DNA of 64,000 nt from Bryum argenteum (Eukaryota; Streptophyta; Bryopsida; Bryales; Bryaceae), in assembly GCA_037043015.1 (NCBI GenBank), contig CM073331.1, positions 2,129,501 through 2,193,500 of the forward strand, given 5' to 3'. The notes under the pieces were generated by a model that was not told where the DNA came from, did not search any database, and worked only from the letters and a program-made list of their open reading frames with translations. Of this stretch, positions 49,501-59,324 are shown in pieces. The position numbers were made by a program, and so were the translations under genes. How positions within the stretch are numbered: position 1 is the first letter of the stretch; every line of letters begins with the position of its first letter.

Positions 49501-50944
49501 GGTTGAGCGATCTACAAAGGGTCTTGGTTTGGGTTGATGCTATTCGGCTATGGTTCAACACATCAAGAAGGTAAATCCTCTCTAACTATGAATCGTTTTT
49601 GTCTTGAAGTTACTCTATATCCATTTATTGGTTTTCGATTACTTTGTGTCTAATTCACAGATTGGAAAGGGTAGGGACTACCCTTGCGAAAAAGATGGAG
49701 CACAGCCCAAACATCCCGGGATTGACCTTATCTTTGCAGATGTTCCCGAGAACTTGCCCGTGCTTAATGTCTCGCCGGATGCAGTTCCTCTCTGGAACAA
49801 GCGTGCTACGTATTACTTCGAGTCCGTGTTTGTCTTTGCCTCATACCATTTGACGGACTTTGGGACTATCCTAATTATGCACCCCAAGGACGTCAAAATT
49901 GACCGCATCCTACACGATCGTGCTAGTACTTACAATTTCCGGCTTGTGCGTGAGTGGTGGGCCTATAACCCCCTTCCTTTGGTTAGACCTGGCACTAACG
50001 CAAGAGAGGTATTCTTCGAATTTCGCACTTGATTTTATCTCTCAATTCAACATTACGTTTTCTGAATATCGAATTGCTTATTGCAGACCCATAACTTTAC
50101 CATCAAGGTCTATGCTCGGAAGGACTTCGTGAAGATGTTCAACATACGACAGGGGGCGCAAGCATACGCAGGAGTCGCGATCATACCCGACGAGGATGAC
50201 ATGGTCAGTAACTTTGCTGACGCGAGTTCCATTACCTACCGCACTAACGGGAAGCCGTGGCGCGGCGCACGGAAGAAGGATCCGTCGTTTTTGCAGTGCT
50301 TCGTGGATTGCCTTACGGACGATGGGGGAATCGTGTTTGACTTCAGCGCTAGTACAGGTAAAAATTTGATTACCCATTTATAAGCTGTTGCATACTCATA
50401 TTTTCAATACTCATGTGGATTTTCAAATGTGCAGGTGCTTCAATCATCGCATGTGCACGCTCCAATCGTCACCTCATTGCTTTTGAGGCAGATGAGGAGA
50501 TCTTCGATGGGCTTTTGGCGACCTTCAAACACCCTAAACCGTTGGAAGAAGAGAGTGGGGAATCGGCCTGCGTGACGATTACGACTCCGATGAACCGTAT
50601 CTCGAAGAAACCTCGCACTTATATTGGTGTGTACTCAATTCAATTCATTGACTTTTTGTGATTTCAAAGTCGTACTACAATCGAACATTATTTGGTTATG
50701 ATTATTTAGCTATGGGCATCTCAAGACACTTGACCCAAAACGCTCATCTCATCAATAGCCCACCTCCCACACACGTGTTCTACCCTCTTATGCGGAGCAT
50801 GTAGCTCGAGCTTTCGTCGCGGCTCCAACTCCTCTGCATCGAATGCTTCACGAAGACGCTTTAGAATTTGGTGTGCTTAGATACATTGATTTAGAGGCAG
50901 ATCAGTGTGACCACCATTTTAATGGTGCTTCACCTTCATCGTAG
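46529..50944 (+). pseudogene. ParB-like plus N6/N4-type DNA methyltransferase-like protein
   Basis: Multi-exon gene. Supported exons include 46529-about 46915, about 46914-47296, 47401-47591, about 47650-47878, 47976-48190, about 48290-48519, 48602-49083, 49167-49570, 49661-50008, 50087-50357, 50435-50626 and 50710-50944. The N-terminal part is acidic. At 47.12-47.29 kb it reads FYVYEGNHRVTAW...VLDGRDENTKK, the GxHRxxA signature and following helix of ParB/sulfiredoxin-like domains. After a basic/acidic linker with a proline run, DLIFADVPENL (about 49.73 kb) resembles methyltransferase motif IV and FDFSASTG-ASIIACARSNRHLIAFEADEEIFDGL (50.33-50.5 kb) resembles motif I, in the permuted order of N6/N4 enzymes. 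The DPPY and FxGxG residues are altered, so activity is doubtful. Frameshifts (46,915; 47,275; about 50,780) and an in-frame TGA (49535) are present. Confidence 0.6.
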
Positions 50945-50975
50945 TGTGTTTATTTTTTGTTTTCTATTTCAGAGA

Positions 50976-51022
50976 TGACTATGTAGGGCCAACTCTCATG
51001 AGTTGCCTTACCCTACAAGTCA
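50976..51022 (+). terminator. Hairpin after the methyltransferase-like gene
   Basis: Imperfect inverted repeat TGACT..GTAGGG...AACTC / GAGTT...CCCTAC.AGTCA with a 4-base loop, about 30 bp after the last stop codon. It may be a 3'-end structure or the remnant of a small foldback element. Confidence 0.4.
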
Positions 51023-51239
51023 TTACTTTCATATGTTTTACATTATTTTACATATATGTGTCTTTGCCTTAAACCGTATTGAAAATTTTCAAAGTCCAAT
51101 TCTGTACTCAATCTATATGTTGGATTCACTTGTTATACCCCACTATTTTAAATGACATTTAAAATTCTAAAATGTATACCGATTCTTATAGGTCAATGCT
51201 TCCCTAAATTTGTCAATGTCTACAGGAGCTTATATTTTG

Positions 51240-51362
51240 TCCCTATTAGCTCAGGATAGCTGCCTTTTACGCTACGCGATGCTCAAACGAGCCCGATGGG
51301 GATCGAACCCGGACCTTCGCTATGCCATCGTTATGTCTAATCCATCCACTACATTAGAGTAA
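51240..51362 (-). mobile_element. tRNA-related SINE-like sequence inside the giant element
   Basis: On the minus strand a box A-like TAATGTAGTGG (51356-51346) is followed 37 bp later by a perfect box B GGTTCGATCCC (51308-51298). It does not fold as a complete tRNA, so it is probably a SINE head or a tRNA-derived polymerase III promoter. Confidence 0.4.
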
Positions 51363-51905
51363 ACGATGAAACAGTTTCTATTACTGATATTTGGATTATA
51401 TATTCCATTGCCATTTATATTTTTTCCTTTATCAGGACAGTTACCAACATGCGCAATATTCCTTGCCGGGATCGTGGGAGCAGCGCGTTACACAAGAGGC
51501 AACTATCCGAGGATGAAGTATAGATCTAGAGGGATTTCTTTGCTTTCGCCATGATGACGTCAGCCCTACTTTATTCCTAGACCGTAAATCCAAAAACAAG
51601 TTTAATAATAACCTAAATCATATGTTCAATATAACCTTTAAATCGTCATGCCTCCATTTCACACGTTCATCAATATGATGACATCAGCCCTACTTTCAAT
51701 ATATTCACATAAAATCTTCAAGATAATACAAATGAAATATTCTTGCAAGGTGGGACCCACATTTAAAGTAGACCCAACACCACAGAATTAGGGACCATAA
51801 CCCCTAAAAATAAACATTTTAAAATAGTACAGTAAAAAATTAAGTGGTAATAGGGTACTTTACTTTGAAAAAAAATTGTTAAAAAATAGTCAAAATTGTC
51901 CCGTC

Positions 51906-51987
51906 ACCGCTCTACGCTCACCGCTCACCGCTCTACGCTCACCGCTCTACGCTCACCGCTCTACGCTCTACGCTCTACGCTCACGCC
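51906..51987 (-). repeat. Right terminal inverted repeat with 11 heptamers
   Basis: Read on the minus strand this is GGCGT followed by eleven tandem heptamers of two types, GAGCGTA and GAGCGGT. The outer 32 bp (51956-51987) equal the left end exactly. The left end has only four heptamers, so the array has expanded or shrunk at one end. Confidence 0.92.
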
Positions 51988-51999
51988 TCTACATTCCCC

Positions 52000-52010
52000 G
52001 TCCAGAAGAG
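52000..52010 (+). repeat. 11-bp target-site duplication, right
   Basis: GTCCAGAAGAG, the partner of 30357-30367. Confidence 0.85.
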
Positions 52011-53680
52011 CAGTCAATAAAATGAGAAAGCCTAGTCAAAAGCGCCTCCCCTCAATAGGAGTTGTCTACCTCCTTCACGAATAAGACTGCGGTATCAGTT
52101 GTCTGCACACGCCACAACCGCTTCCCCATTCTCTATCGGTCTACTAAACAGCTCAACGTGGAAGGCTCCCTCAGTATCACTCAGCATTGCAATTAAAATA
52201 TCTCAAAAACCCTGAACCCTGCTACCAAAGAGAGATAGTCTGCCTTTCAACTTCAATTCCACCCTAAGTGTCAGCACTAACAAAGTCAGGAACAATTACT
52301 CAAGGTACTCACTCGTCTCTCTATTTCACTCTCTACTCTCAGTATTAACCAACATTGCTATCTACTTAACTCTGAAAACCATCAAGCACGCAACTGAAGT
52401 ACCGGAGGGTGCCTTTCAGCTTCGGTTCCACCCTAAGTGGGAGCAGTAACAACGGGAGCATCTATCAATCAAGGTACTAAGTCCTCTCTCTACTTCACTC
52501 TTGACTCTCAAAAAGCTATATCTAATCTAAATAAAATCTTGGAAACAAGAGCCTCAAAGCGTTGAGTATTCACTAAAGTGCGTCGGCCTTGAGTCGCTCT
52601 CACGAAAATGAACAACCCCTCAAGAACAGAATGGGCTCTGGCTCCACACTGGTGACAAACCTGCAGTAAGATAAGAAAGACAATAATTTGCACGAATAAC
52701 TCGCCCCTGAAATCGTGGAAAAGAAGGATTTAAAGACTACGTTGGCGGACTCCGCTCGCTTCCTACAAGGCGATGGACGCAGCGCAAGTGAGGTGATAGG
52801 GAAGTGGACGGGGAGGAAGACAACAAAAGATGCGCTGAGAGCAGAATTGCAGTGATAGGAAAAACTGAGAGCAACTAAGAGCAAAAGTGAGAGCAACCGA
52901 GAGCAAAAGTGAGAGCAACTGAGAGCAACTAAGACTCTAAGAGCAAAAGTGAGAGCAACTGAGAGCCAAGTGAGAGCAACTGAGAGCAAAAGTGAGAGCA
53001 GAACTGCAGAGAGAGGAAAAACGCTAACCAACACAGAACTGAGCTATCTCAGGAGACCCCTCTCAGTTGAAGGGGGTGGGCGCATCATGATTAAAGTAGT
53101 AATCATGGCGTAACATAAACATAAAAGTATTGAGCACACGATTGAGTTTCACATGCACCTTAAATCGTCGTGGTCCTCATTACTAATGATAGGACATAAT
53201 AATCATCACGTTGTTTAATTTGCTTGCATTGGCTCATGAATGTACTTGACGTTGCCAATCTAGAATGTACTTAATAAATTGGATAGTTTTTCATAGTCAC
53301 TTCTAAGTTCCCAGGAAATGATTTGCTTTTCTTTTCTGTATGTTTATTTATTTATTTCTTTACTTTATTTTGTATACTATTTTGTCCAGCACATGTCTAT
53401 ATAAATTCTGTATTCTATAGTTTAAAAATGTGATTTCTGGTTTAGTTAAAAAATTGTGAAGAAGTGTTACCTTGATTGATTTGCTCCCCAAATTAATCCC
53501 TTAAGTTTTTAGTGATATCCTCTGCATATTATTCTCGAATTTTTATAGGAATCGCACCATGCCTCGTAGACACAAGGTGGTCAATGTCGCACGTTGTACT
53601 CCAAGCAACTCCATAGATGTACCCAACGTCCCAACCTCTAGACCATCACCACCAAAATCTACAACTTAATAGATTTGAGG
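52011..53680. other. Right flank: duplications, no intact gene
   Basis: Two related blocks near 52240 and 52408 share CTGCCTTTCA.CTTC..TTCCACCCTAAGTG and CAAGGTACT, a duplication of about 170 bp. A short frame from ATG 53559 (MPRRHKVVNVAR) is too short to support. The rest is AT-rich. Confidence 0.4.
52862..53010 (+). repeat. Minisatellite of GAGAGCAAC/GAGAGCAAAAGT units
   Basis: About a dozen imperfect copies of a 10-12 bp unit starting GAGAGCAA. Frames through it on either strand are low complexity. Confidence 0.8.
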
Positions 53681-53689
53681 TTGAGAACA

Positions 53690-53806
53690 TTTCTTCTTTT
53701 CTTGAGAATGGTGCTAAAGCAAGCCCCCGTACATTGCCCAAGTTAGCAATGTTTGCACAAAAAGCAATGTTTGTAACATTGCAAACCCCCCTCTTTTCTA
53801 GTAGTG
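53690..53806 (+). mobile_element. CACTA MITE right part
   Basis: Contains AGCAATGTTTGCACAAAAAGC and ends GCAAACCCCCCTCTTTTCTAGTAGTG, the same right end as the MITE at 26655-26897. The left end is not recognisable. Confidence 0.6.
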
Positions 53807-55160
53807 ACTACTTAGGTATCGATGACCTACATAACCAAGCTACTCTCACTTTCTCCTCCTTTATCCTTTTTTTTTTTTTGCGAACCATCATTGTCCCAAT
53901 GATCCCACCAATCCTCAGTTCCGCCCACCAGTTCAGTTGGCATACCAGGGCTGGTCAATCATACATGAAGGATTTTGTTGGAAGCGGAGCCATTCATTCA
54001 GTATTTCGTTGCTCAGTGTAGATGTGTTCATTGTGGAAAAAGGAGACATGGGAAGACTTGACATTTTTTCTCCCTATAATTCGTTGGAGTTTTTTCTGTA
54101 GACTTTGAATCTTGAGAGGTCATTTTGTTTTTTTTTTTAAATAAGAATTCTCTTTTGGGGTATAGAGAATGTGTGTTGTGTACTTGAGACAAGATGAAGT
54201 TGAATGGAGGTGTACATCTTGTATCAAGTGTTTGTGTTTGACTGACAAGTATTTTTTGACATATTCTTGTGAAACTTTGCACGGAGTTGGGTAAGCTTTA
54301 GCATTTATTTTCTTTGTGTATGAATTAGGACATTTGTAGTCTCTTATTGTCACACCTCAAGTAGCATGACGTCTATATCAATGTGACATGTCAGCAGTTA
54401 GGCGTGGGACCCTAAATCTTGAAATATACTCTATATGAGAATTTATGGAATGTGACATAAAGAGGGTTTGATTGTAACTTGGTTCGTGAACTTGTTGCAT
54501 ATTAACAAAAAATTTGTTATTGGATATCAAGACTTAGAAGTTAGAAGTTAAAGTATATCATAAATGAATAAGTTATGTCATTTATCAATTAGGTTGAAGT
54601 ACACCATAGATGGACACCATATATATGTACAGAATCATCGAATAGGTAAAGCCCAAATGACTTCTAAGAGCAATAAATAGTTTGCTTCACAGCTTAATTC
54701 ACACTTGCTAGTTTGTAACATTCAAGCTAGCTATTGTAATTTTTTAGCTTTCAAATTGGGCACAATCAAGTCACAAGGCTTCATCTAGTGCCATCATCTA
54801 GTGCAAGATGAAATTTTTAAGATTTTTGACGTGTTTTGAAGTAAGTAAACATAGGGTCTAGTACCTAACTTGTACATGTACAAGTATGCCAAATCTTAGA
54901 TCCGAATTCTTGACCAATTGTGAAATCATTATGTTCAAAGTTGATCTTAAAGAATATCTATATAAAAAAATAGAAAAATAAAGAATCCCTTATGGTAGAT
55001 TGAGAAAGAAGTATTTTTTACTATTTTTAAAATGTGAATTCGACTTGGCACTCCTCAAATTCTTCTTTCTAGGTGAGGTAGGAATATCCGCACACATTTT
55101 TTACCACATAGGACCTATAAAGCCTAGAGAAAAGATTGATTCTTTACATGTGGGTATGCT
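53807..55160. other. Intergenic AT-rich DNA
   Basis: No gene or structured element found beyond T-runs and short chance frames. Confidence 0.4.
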
Positions 55161-55164
55161 GAAA

Positions 55165-55400
55165 TTCAACGTTATTTATAATCTAGTTGAAAACATTGCT
55201 TAATTTCTATGAAACGTTGCTCTAGTTAGCTCCAAAACGTTACTCAAGCAATTTCCGAAATGTTACTACACTTGAGCAACATTTACACAACAAGCAACGT
55301 TTTTAAGGTTAGAAACCCCTTTGCTTTTTTTTATGGCACTGAGAAAGAAACCTTCTCGCGGAAGAGCAAGCGCGTGCATGCATTTTAGCAAAGATCGCCT
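55165..55400 (+). mobile_element. CACTA-related MITE, degenerate copy
   Basis: Close relative of 29215-29390: shared AACGTTATTTATAATCTAG, AAACGTTGCTCTAGTTAG, AATTTCCGAAATGTTACT and the GCGTGCATGC.TTTTAGC tail. It keeps GTTAGAAACCCC in its right part, tying the pair to the AACGTT-rich CACTA MITE family. Confidence 0.6.
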
Positions 55401-56300
55401 TGCGTATTGCAGCAAGGGTGATGGTATGCTTGGCGTACCCAAAAAGGTTGTCTCATGAACAATTGCGCTCTATAGTGGTGTGTCAAACATATCCATTTTT
55501 AAACTGTAATACAATAAGACTTCATTAGATGTGGTTTTAGTTGTCTATACTTATAATGTATCAAGAAAAAAAATTAGAAATTAAAAAAAATATTTTGAAG
55601 TAATTTTATTTGATTTTTTAGTTGAAATCCATAGAATCAAGCAAATGGAATATCAACCATTTTTATTTTAATATAGTTTTTGAATATGACCTACATCTTC
55701 TTGTATAGAATACGAAATTATTTATTTAATTTAAAAAATATATAAATCATTGTGCACTATAAATCTATAATGCCTGCAAATCCCAAAATTTAGCATTTTT
55801 CCTCACATCTATGAATGGATCAAAAAAAAAAAAAAAAAAAAAATCTAAGAGAAACTCTATAGGCATATATACTATGTTTCATTGAGGTGCATGATATTTT
55901 ATTTTCCATTTTAGGGTCTTTTTACTTGATTAAAATGGACAAATTAGACAAACTTTGGAGGCTTTCAATAAAAATAACCTAATTAGTGTGTCCAAAAAAT
56001 GATACCCCAAGCTTACCATTGCCCACAAGCAAGTAGCGTCCTAGAAAAATAAAGAAGTTTGTACCTTGTGCGTATTGGTTGTCTTAGGTCCATGTTTGCA
56101 ATTGCCTTCTTGAACGAAAACTAACAACCTGCAGTCCGCTTGGTCAGAAGCAATTTCAAGGTTCGATGCTAACAACAAAAGAATCTGCAGGAGAGAGCGG
56201 AAAAAATGACCGTCACGGGCAACGTGGCTTAAGTTTGCACATTACAGGTCTGAGAAGAGGCTCAGTAGAAGGTTGGGAGTGAAGCGCTAAAATAAGAACG
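55401..56300. other. Intergenic DNA with A-run
   Basis: Includes an A-run of about 21 at 55820-55841. No gene supported. Confidence 0.4.
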
Positions 56301-56304
56301 GGAA

Positions 56305-57010
56305 ATGCTATACAGAATCCCTATATTGAACCATCTCGAGAACTTCTTACGAAGAGCCAAGCAAATTGAATTGAACTTCTTACCGAGAGCCAAATGCACA
56401 TCCGATATTGGAGTAGAACACCAAATGATTGATTTTTCTGCACCTTTTGAAGGACAAGTTTCGAATCAACTAGAGGAAGGCAACAAAAGAATTTGTGGAA
56501 AACTTCGACAAACGGTAGTACGCTTGATCACAAGCAATTGGGTCCATGCTGACCACGAGAGACTTGCGTGGTAGAGCGGTGGGTGAGCCGGAAAAAAGAA
56601 GCGAGAGGTAGAGTCTCGAGTCTGCACCTTACAAGTTCAAGTAGAGCCGGAGCTACGCAAAACAGGATACCATGCTCGGAGTGAAATGCTGAATTAAGAG
56701 CGGGATTAATGCTTGCTAGGACTAGCATTGCCAATCCATTTAGAGAACGTCTTACAAGAAGTTCCTTGTGAGCAAATTGAAAGTCGACAAAGTGCACACC
56801 CACTTGAGATTGGAGAGGGACAACAAATGATAAGTTTTCAAAATTTCTATGGTTAATGAGTCTAACGAAGAAGACGGCAAGAGAATCTACGTGCATGGCT
56901 GCTGGTGGAATGCGAGAGTTAGAGCGGATACAGAAACATGAGGGCCAGGGGACGAGTTGATCATCTATACCATTAACCTTGAAAACAATACGGACATTCT
57001 TGGTCCAATT
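56305..57010 (+). repeat. Divergent duplicated segment, possible decayed coding DNA
   Basis: Two related blocks (56,310-56,580 and 56,700-56,960) share the order GAGAAC.TCTTAC.A.GA, AGCAAATTGAA, GATATTGGAG, CAA.AAATGAT and GGCAA.A.AGAAT. The first is open for 89 codons (to 56574) without an ATG-started recognisable protein. Perhaps an old tandem gene or element duplication; no family identified. Confidence 0.35.
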
Positions 57011-57915
57011 GGAATCATCGAGGTTGTACAACGTCCTGACTGTCGAAGGTTTTGAAAATAAAAATTATATGAGAAAAATGTTAACTAAATTGGCTATCAA
57101 GTAGAAAGCCGGGGTAGATGGCAAATAGCATGTTATGGTAAAAGAGGCTCTACATAGGCTTTTGGGACGCTTATTTAAAATGCAAATAATGGCATGTGCA
57201 AATGCTCAACAAAATAGGTTACAGTGAAAATGTTGCTTAAAGCATTGGGAAAATTTACCAAGGTTTTGATTCAAAGGAGTATTGTTGTCACAAAAAGGTT
57301 TTGCAATTAAAAGTATTTCGCTAAGTCTTTAGTATGACCATGTTAAATACTTCTTAAGACATATGTTGATGTTGTTTTTGAAATCTCAAAAGTTAACAAG
57401 TAATCTTTCACTTGATTGATTTACTCACACTTTCTTGCCTCAATCGACTTCATAGTATACATTGAAACTAGGGTAAAAGCACACTAAGGTGGGTGCACTT
57501 TCGGACAACCCATAGTACCAAAAAAGTGGTAAAAGTCAACCATGTTTTGGGACGTAATTTTACGGGATACAATGGGTATGACAAATACTTTTTTAATTTT
57601 CTTGACAGGGCGGTTACTGGGTTCCTGTGCATGGTTAATGGGGACGGGCGCGGCTATCACATTCAAACTAATTGGGGTGGTAGTTCATTAATTTTTCATC
57701 CTGTGCATGGTTAATGGGCACTTTTGACAGTTGTGATGTATTAGTCACGACAGAGAAGTGATGGCTTGAGCGGTGATCTCCGGTCGTCAAAGTAAGGCGA
57801 CCGGTGATCACCGGTCACCATCGTCTCGCACCTATGGCGCGACTCTCATAGACCGCACGCGCTCATTGCAGTGTGTTGTGTTGTGGTTTTCGTTGTTGTT
57901 TTGCAAGTTTTTTAG
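57011..57915. other. Intergenic DNA
   Basis: Short frames only, with a duplicated TCCTGTGCATGGTTAATGGG motif near 57,622 and 57,699. No gene supported. Confidence 0.35.
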
Positions 57916-57919
57916 GTGT

Positions 57920-58195
57920 CCTAGTGTGCTCGGAGTTTGCCATTGCAGGCGACTTGCACGTTAGATAGTGTACAGGGAGTTTAGAGTGTTTGTACGTAGG
58001 TATTTTGATTAGGTCCATTGCGAGGCAATTTTCACTTCTCACTTCAGTGAAGAAGTTTTTGTAAAAGCGGGTGCTTGGAGTCTGCTATTGCGGGCGACTT
58101 GTGTACAGATAGTGTGCAGGGAGTTTTAAAGTTTACAAGATTTTTGATGAGGTCGATTGTGAGGCAGTTTTCACTTCGTGTGTGCATTTGTTAGG
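57920..58195 (+). repeat. Tandem duplication of about 140 bp
   Basis: Two units share GTGCTCGGAGT/GTGCTTGGAGT, GCCATTGCAGGCGACTTG, AGATAGTGT.CAGGGAGTTT and GAGGCA.TTTTCACTTC. GC-richer than its surroundings; might be leader sequence of an old gene. Confidence 0.65.
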
Positions 58196-58632
58196 GTTTA
58201 CACAACAGAGCACTTAGGGAGCTAGATTCGGGGTGTTGCTTGAGCTGAAGAAGGCGTTATAGTAGTGGTTTCATTGCAGAAGTGGATCGCGTAGGGCCGA
58301 CAGCAGCAGTGAATCAGCATCTACGCACGGTTAGTACTAAACTTTGTACTCAAGCTAATATACAATTGTAGGAGTATTAGGAGTGCTTGTAGGTCTTTTG
58401 CGGTATTTCACACCTCCTTAGTCGATCAATGCCCATAATTTTGGAGTTTGGAATTTGTGTTTTTACAAAGTTCTGCTTTTGTGGGTGTAAGGATAGATCA
58501 GAACAAATTAGGGTGCTGATTTGTGGTTTTGAGTTGCTACAGACACTCGTTTGGCGACAAGCTTTGGTGGAGAGAAGGTCAGCCGAGGGTTTATGGTTTA
58601 ACGTGAGCAATCGGTGCTCATCTCAGCAGTAA

Positions 58633-58725
58633 GTCTTCTGATCGTGTTTATTTTGACACTAGTATCAGTTTCAGCCGTTGTCTTCCGATCCTCTTTATTT
58701 TGACACCAGTATCAGTTTCGGGAGG
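58633..58725 (+). repeat. Direct duplication of about 50 bp
   Basis: TTTATTTTGACAC.AGTATCAGTTTC occurs at about 58,648 and 58,697 with matching upstream GTCTTC.GATC. Confidence 0.7.
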
Positions 58726-59324
58726 GTGTTTAAGTAGCCGACCCATGTCATTGCATAAGTTTGTTTGTAGTAATCGAATGAATGCTTGTTGTACAGGGAA
58801 GGAACATGAGATCACAGCCTCCGTGACCAGCCATTTAGGTCAAAGAGGCTGCAAGCACCTGTCTTTATGTGTAGGCTTTTGCTCAAATGTATATTTGTTT
58901 CAATTTTTGCACATGTATTTCCCTTCTTGCACAGTGTCCAGAACTGCGACCTCAATAGTAATTAGTGAATATGGTACATAAGATGGGGTGAATCATGTAG
59001 AATCATGCGAGATATTTATAGAAGATTGTATTTGATCAAATGATACAACTTAAACTCGTTGATTGATTAGAGAGGTTTCTCTGCACTTCATAAAGTGGCC
59101 GAGGGTCGACTATGTAATGTCAAAATTTCAGGGTAGCTTCACAGTTTACATTGCGTGTTCTTGTTTGCGCTACTTTCTCTCTCACTCCTCAGTGTTCTTG
59201 TTTACTTGCTCACTCCTCTTGTACATGTTCTTACTTGCTCGGTACTCTCGGTAACTTACTTCTTCTCATTCTATACTCTCGAGGTTTACTTCTTCTGATT
59301 CTGCCCAGTTCTACTTAGTGTATT
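58726..59324. other. Intergenic DNA
   Basis: Short frames and pyrimidine-rich stretches with TACTTGCTC repeats near 59,200-59,290. No gene supported. Confidence 0.35.

Larger units (their letters stand above)
30368..51999. mobile_element. Giant MULE-type DNA transposon, 21.6 kb
   Basis: Bounded by the exact 11-bp duplication GTCCAGAAGAG. A 32-bp perfect inverted repeat lies 11-12 bp inside each duplication (30379-30410 and 51956-51987), built of GAGCGTA-type heptamers. Inside are a minus-strand MULE-like transposase with a SWIM zinc finger (30773-34652), a small unknown gene (35278-36078), a possible captured exon (37241-37420), an 8-kb tandem array, a plus-strand ParB/methyltransferase-like gene (46529-50944) and a tRNA-related repeat near 51.3 kb. 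MULE assignment follows from transposase and duplication length. Frameshifts suggest the copy is no longer autonomous, although the terminal repeats and target duplication are still perfect, which implies a fairly recent insertion. Confidence 0.82.

Noticed and set aside
57493..57714. Frame containing NGDGRGYHIQTNWGG
   Set aside because: Glycine-rich stretch looked domain-like, but it is bounded by a short direct repeat and matches nothing I can name.
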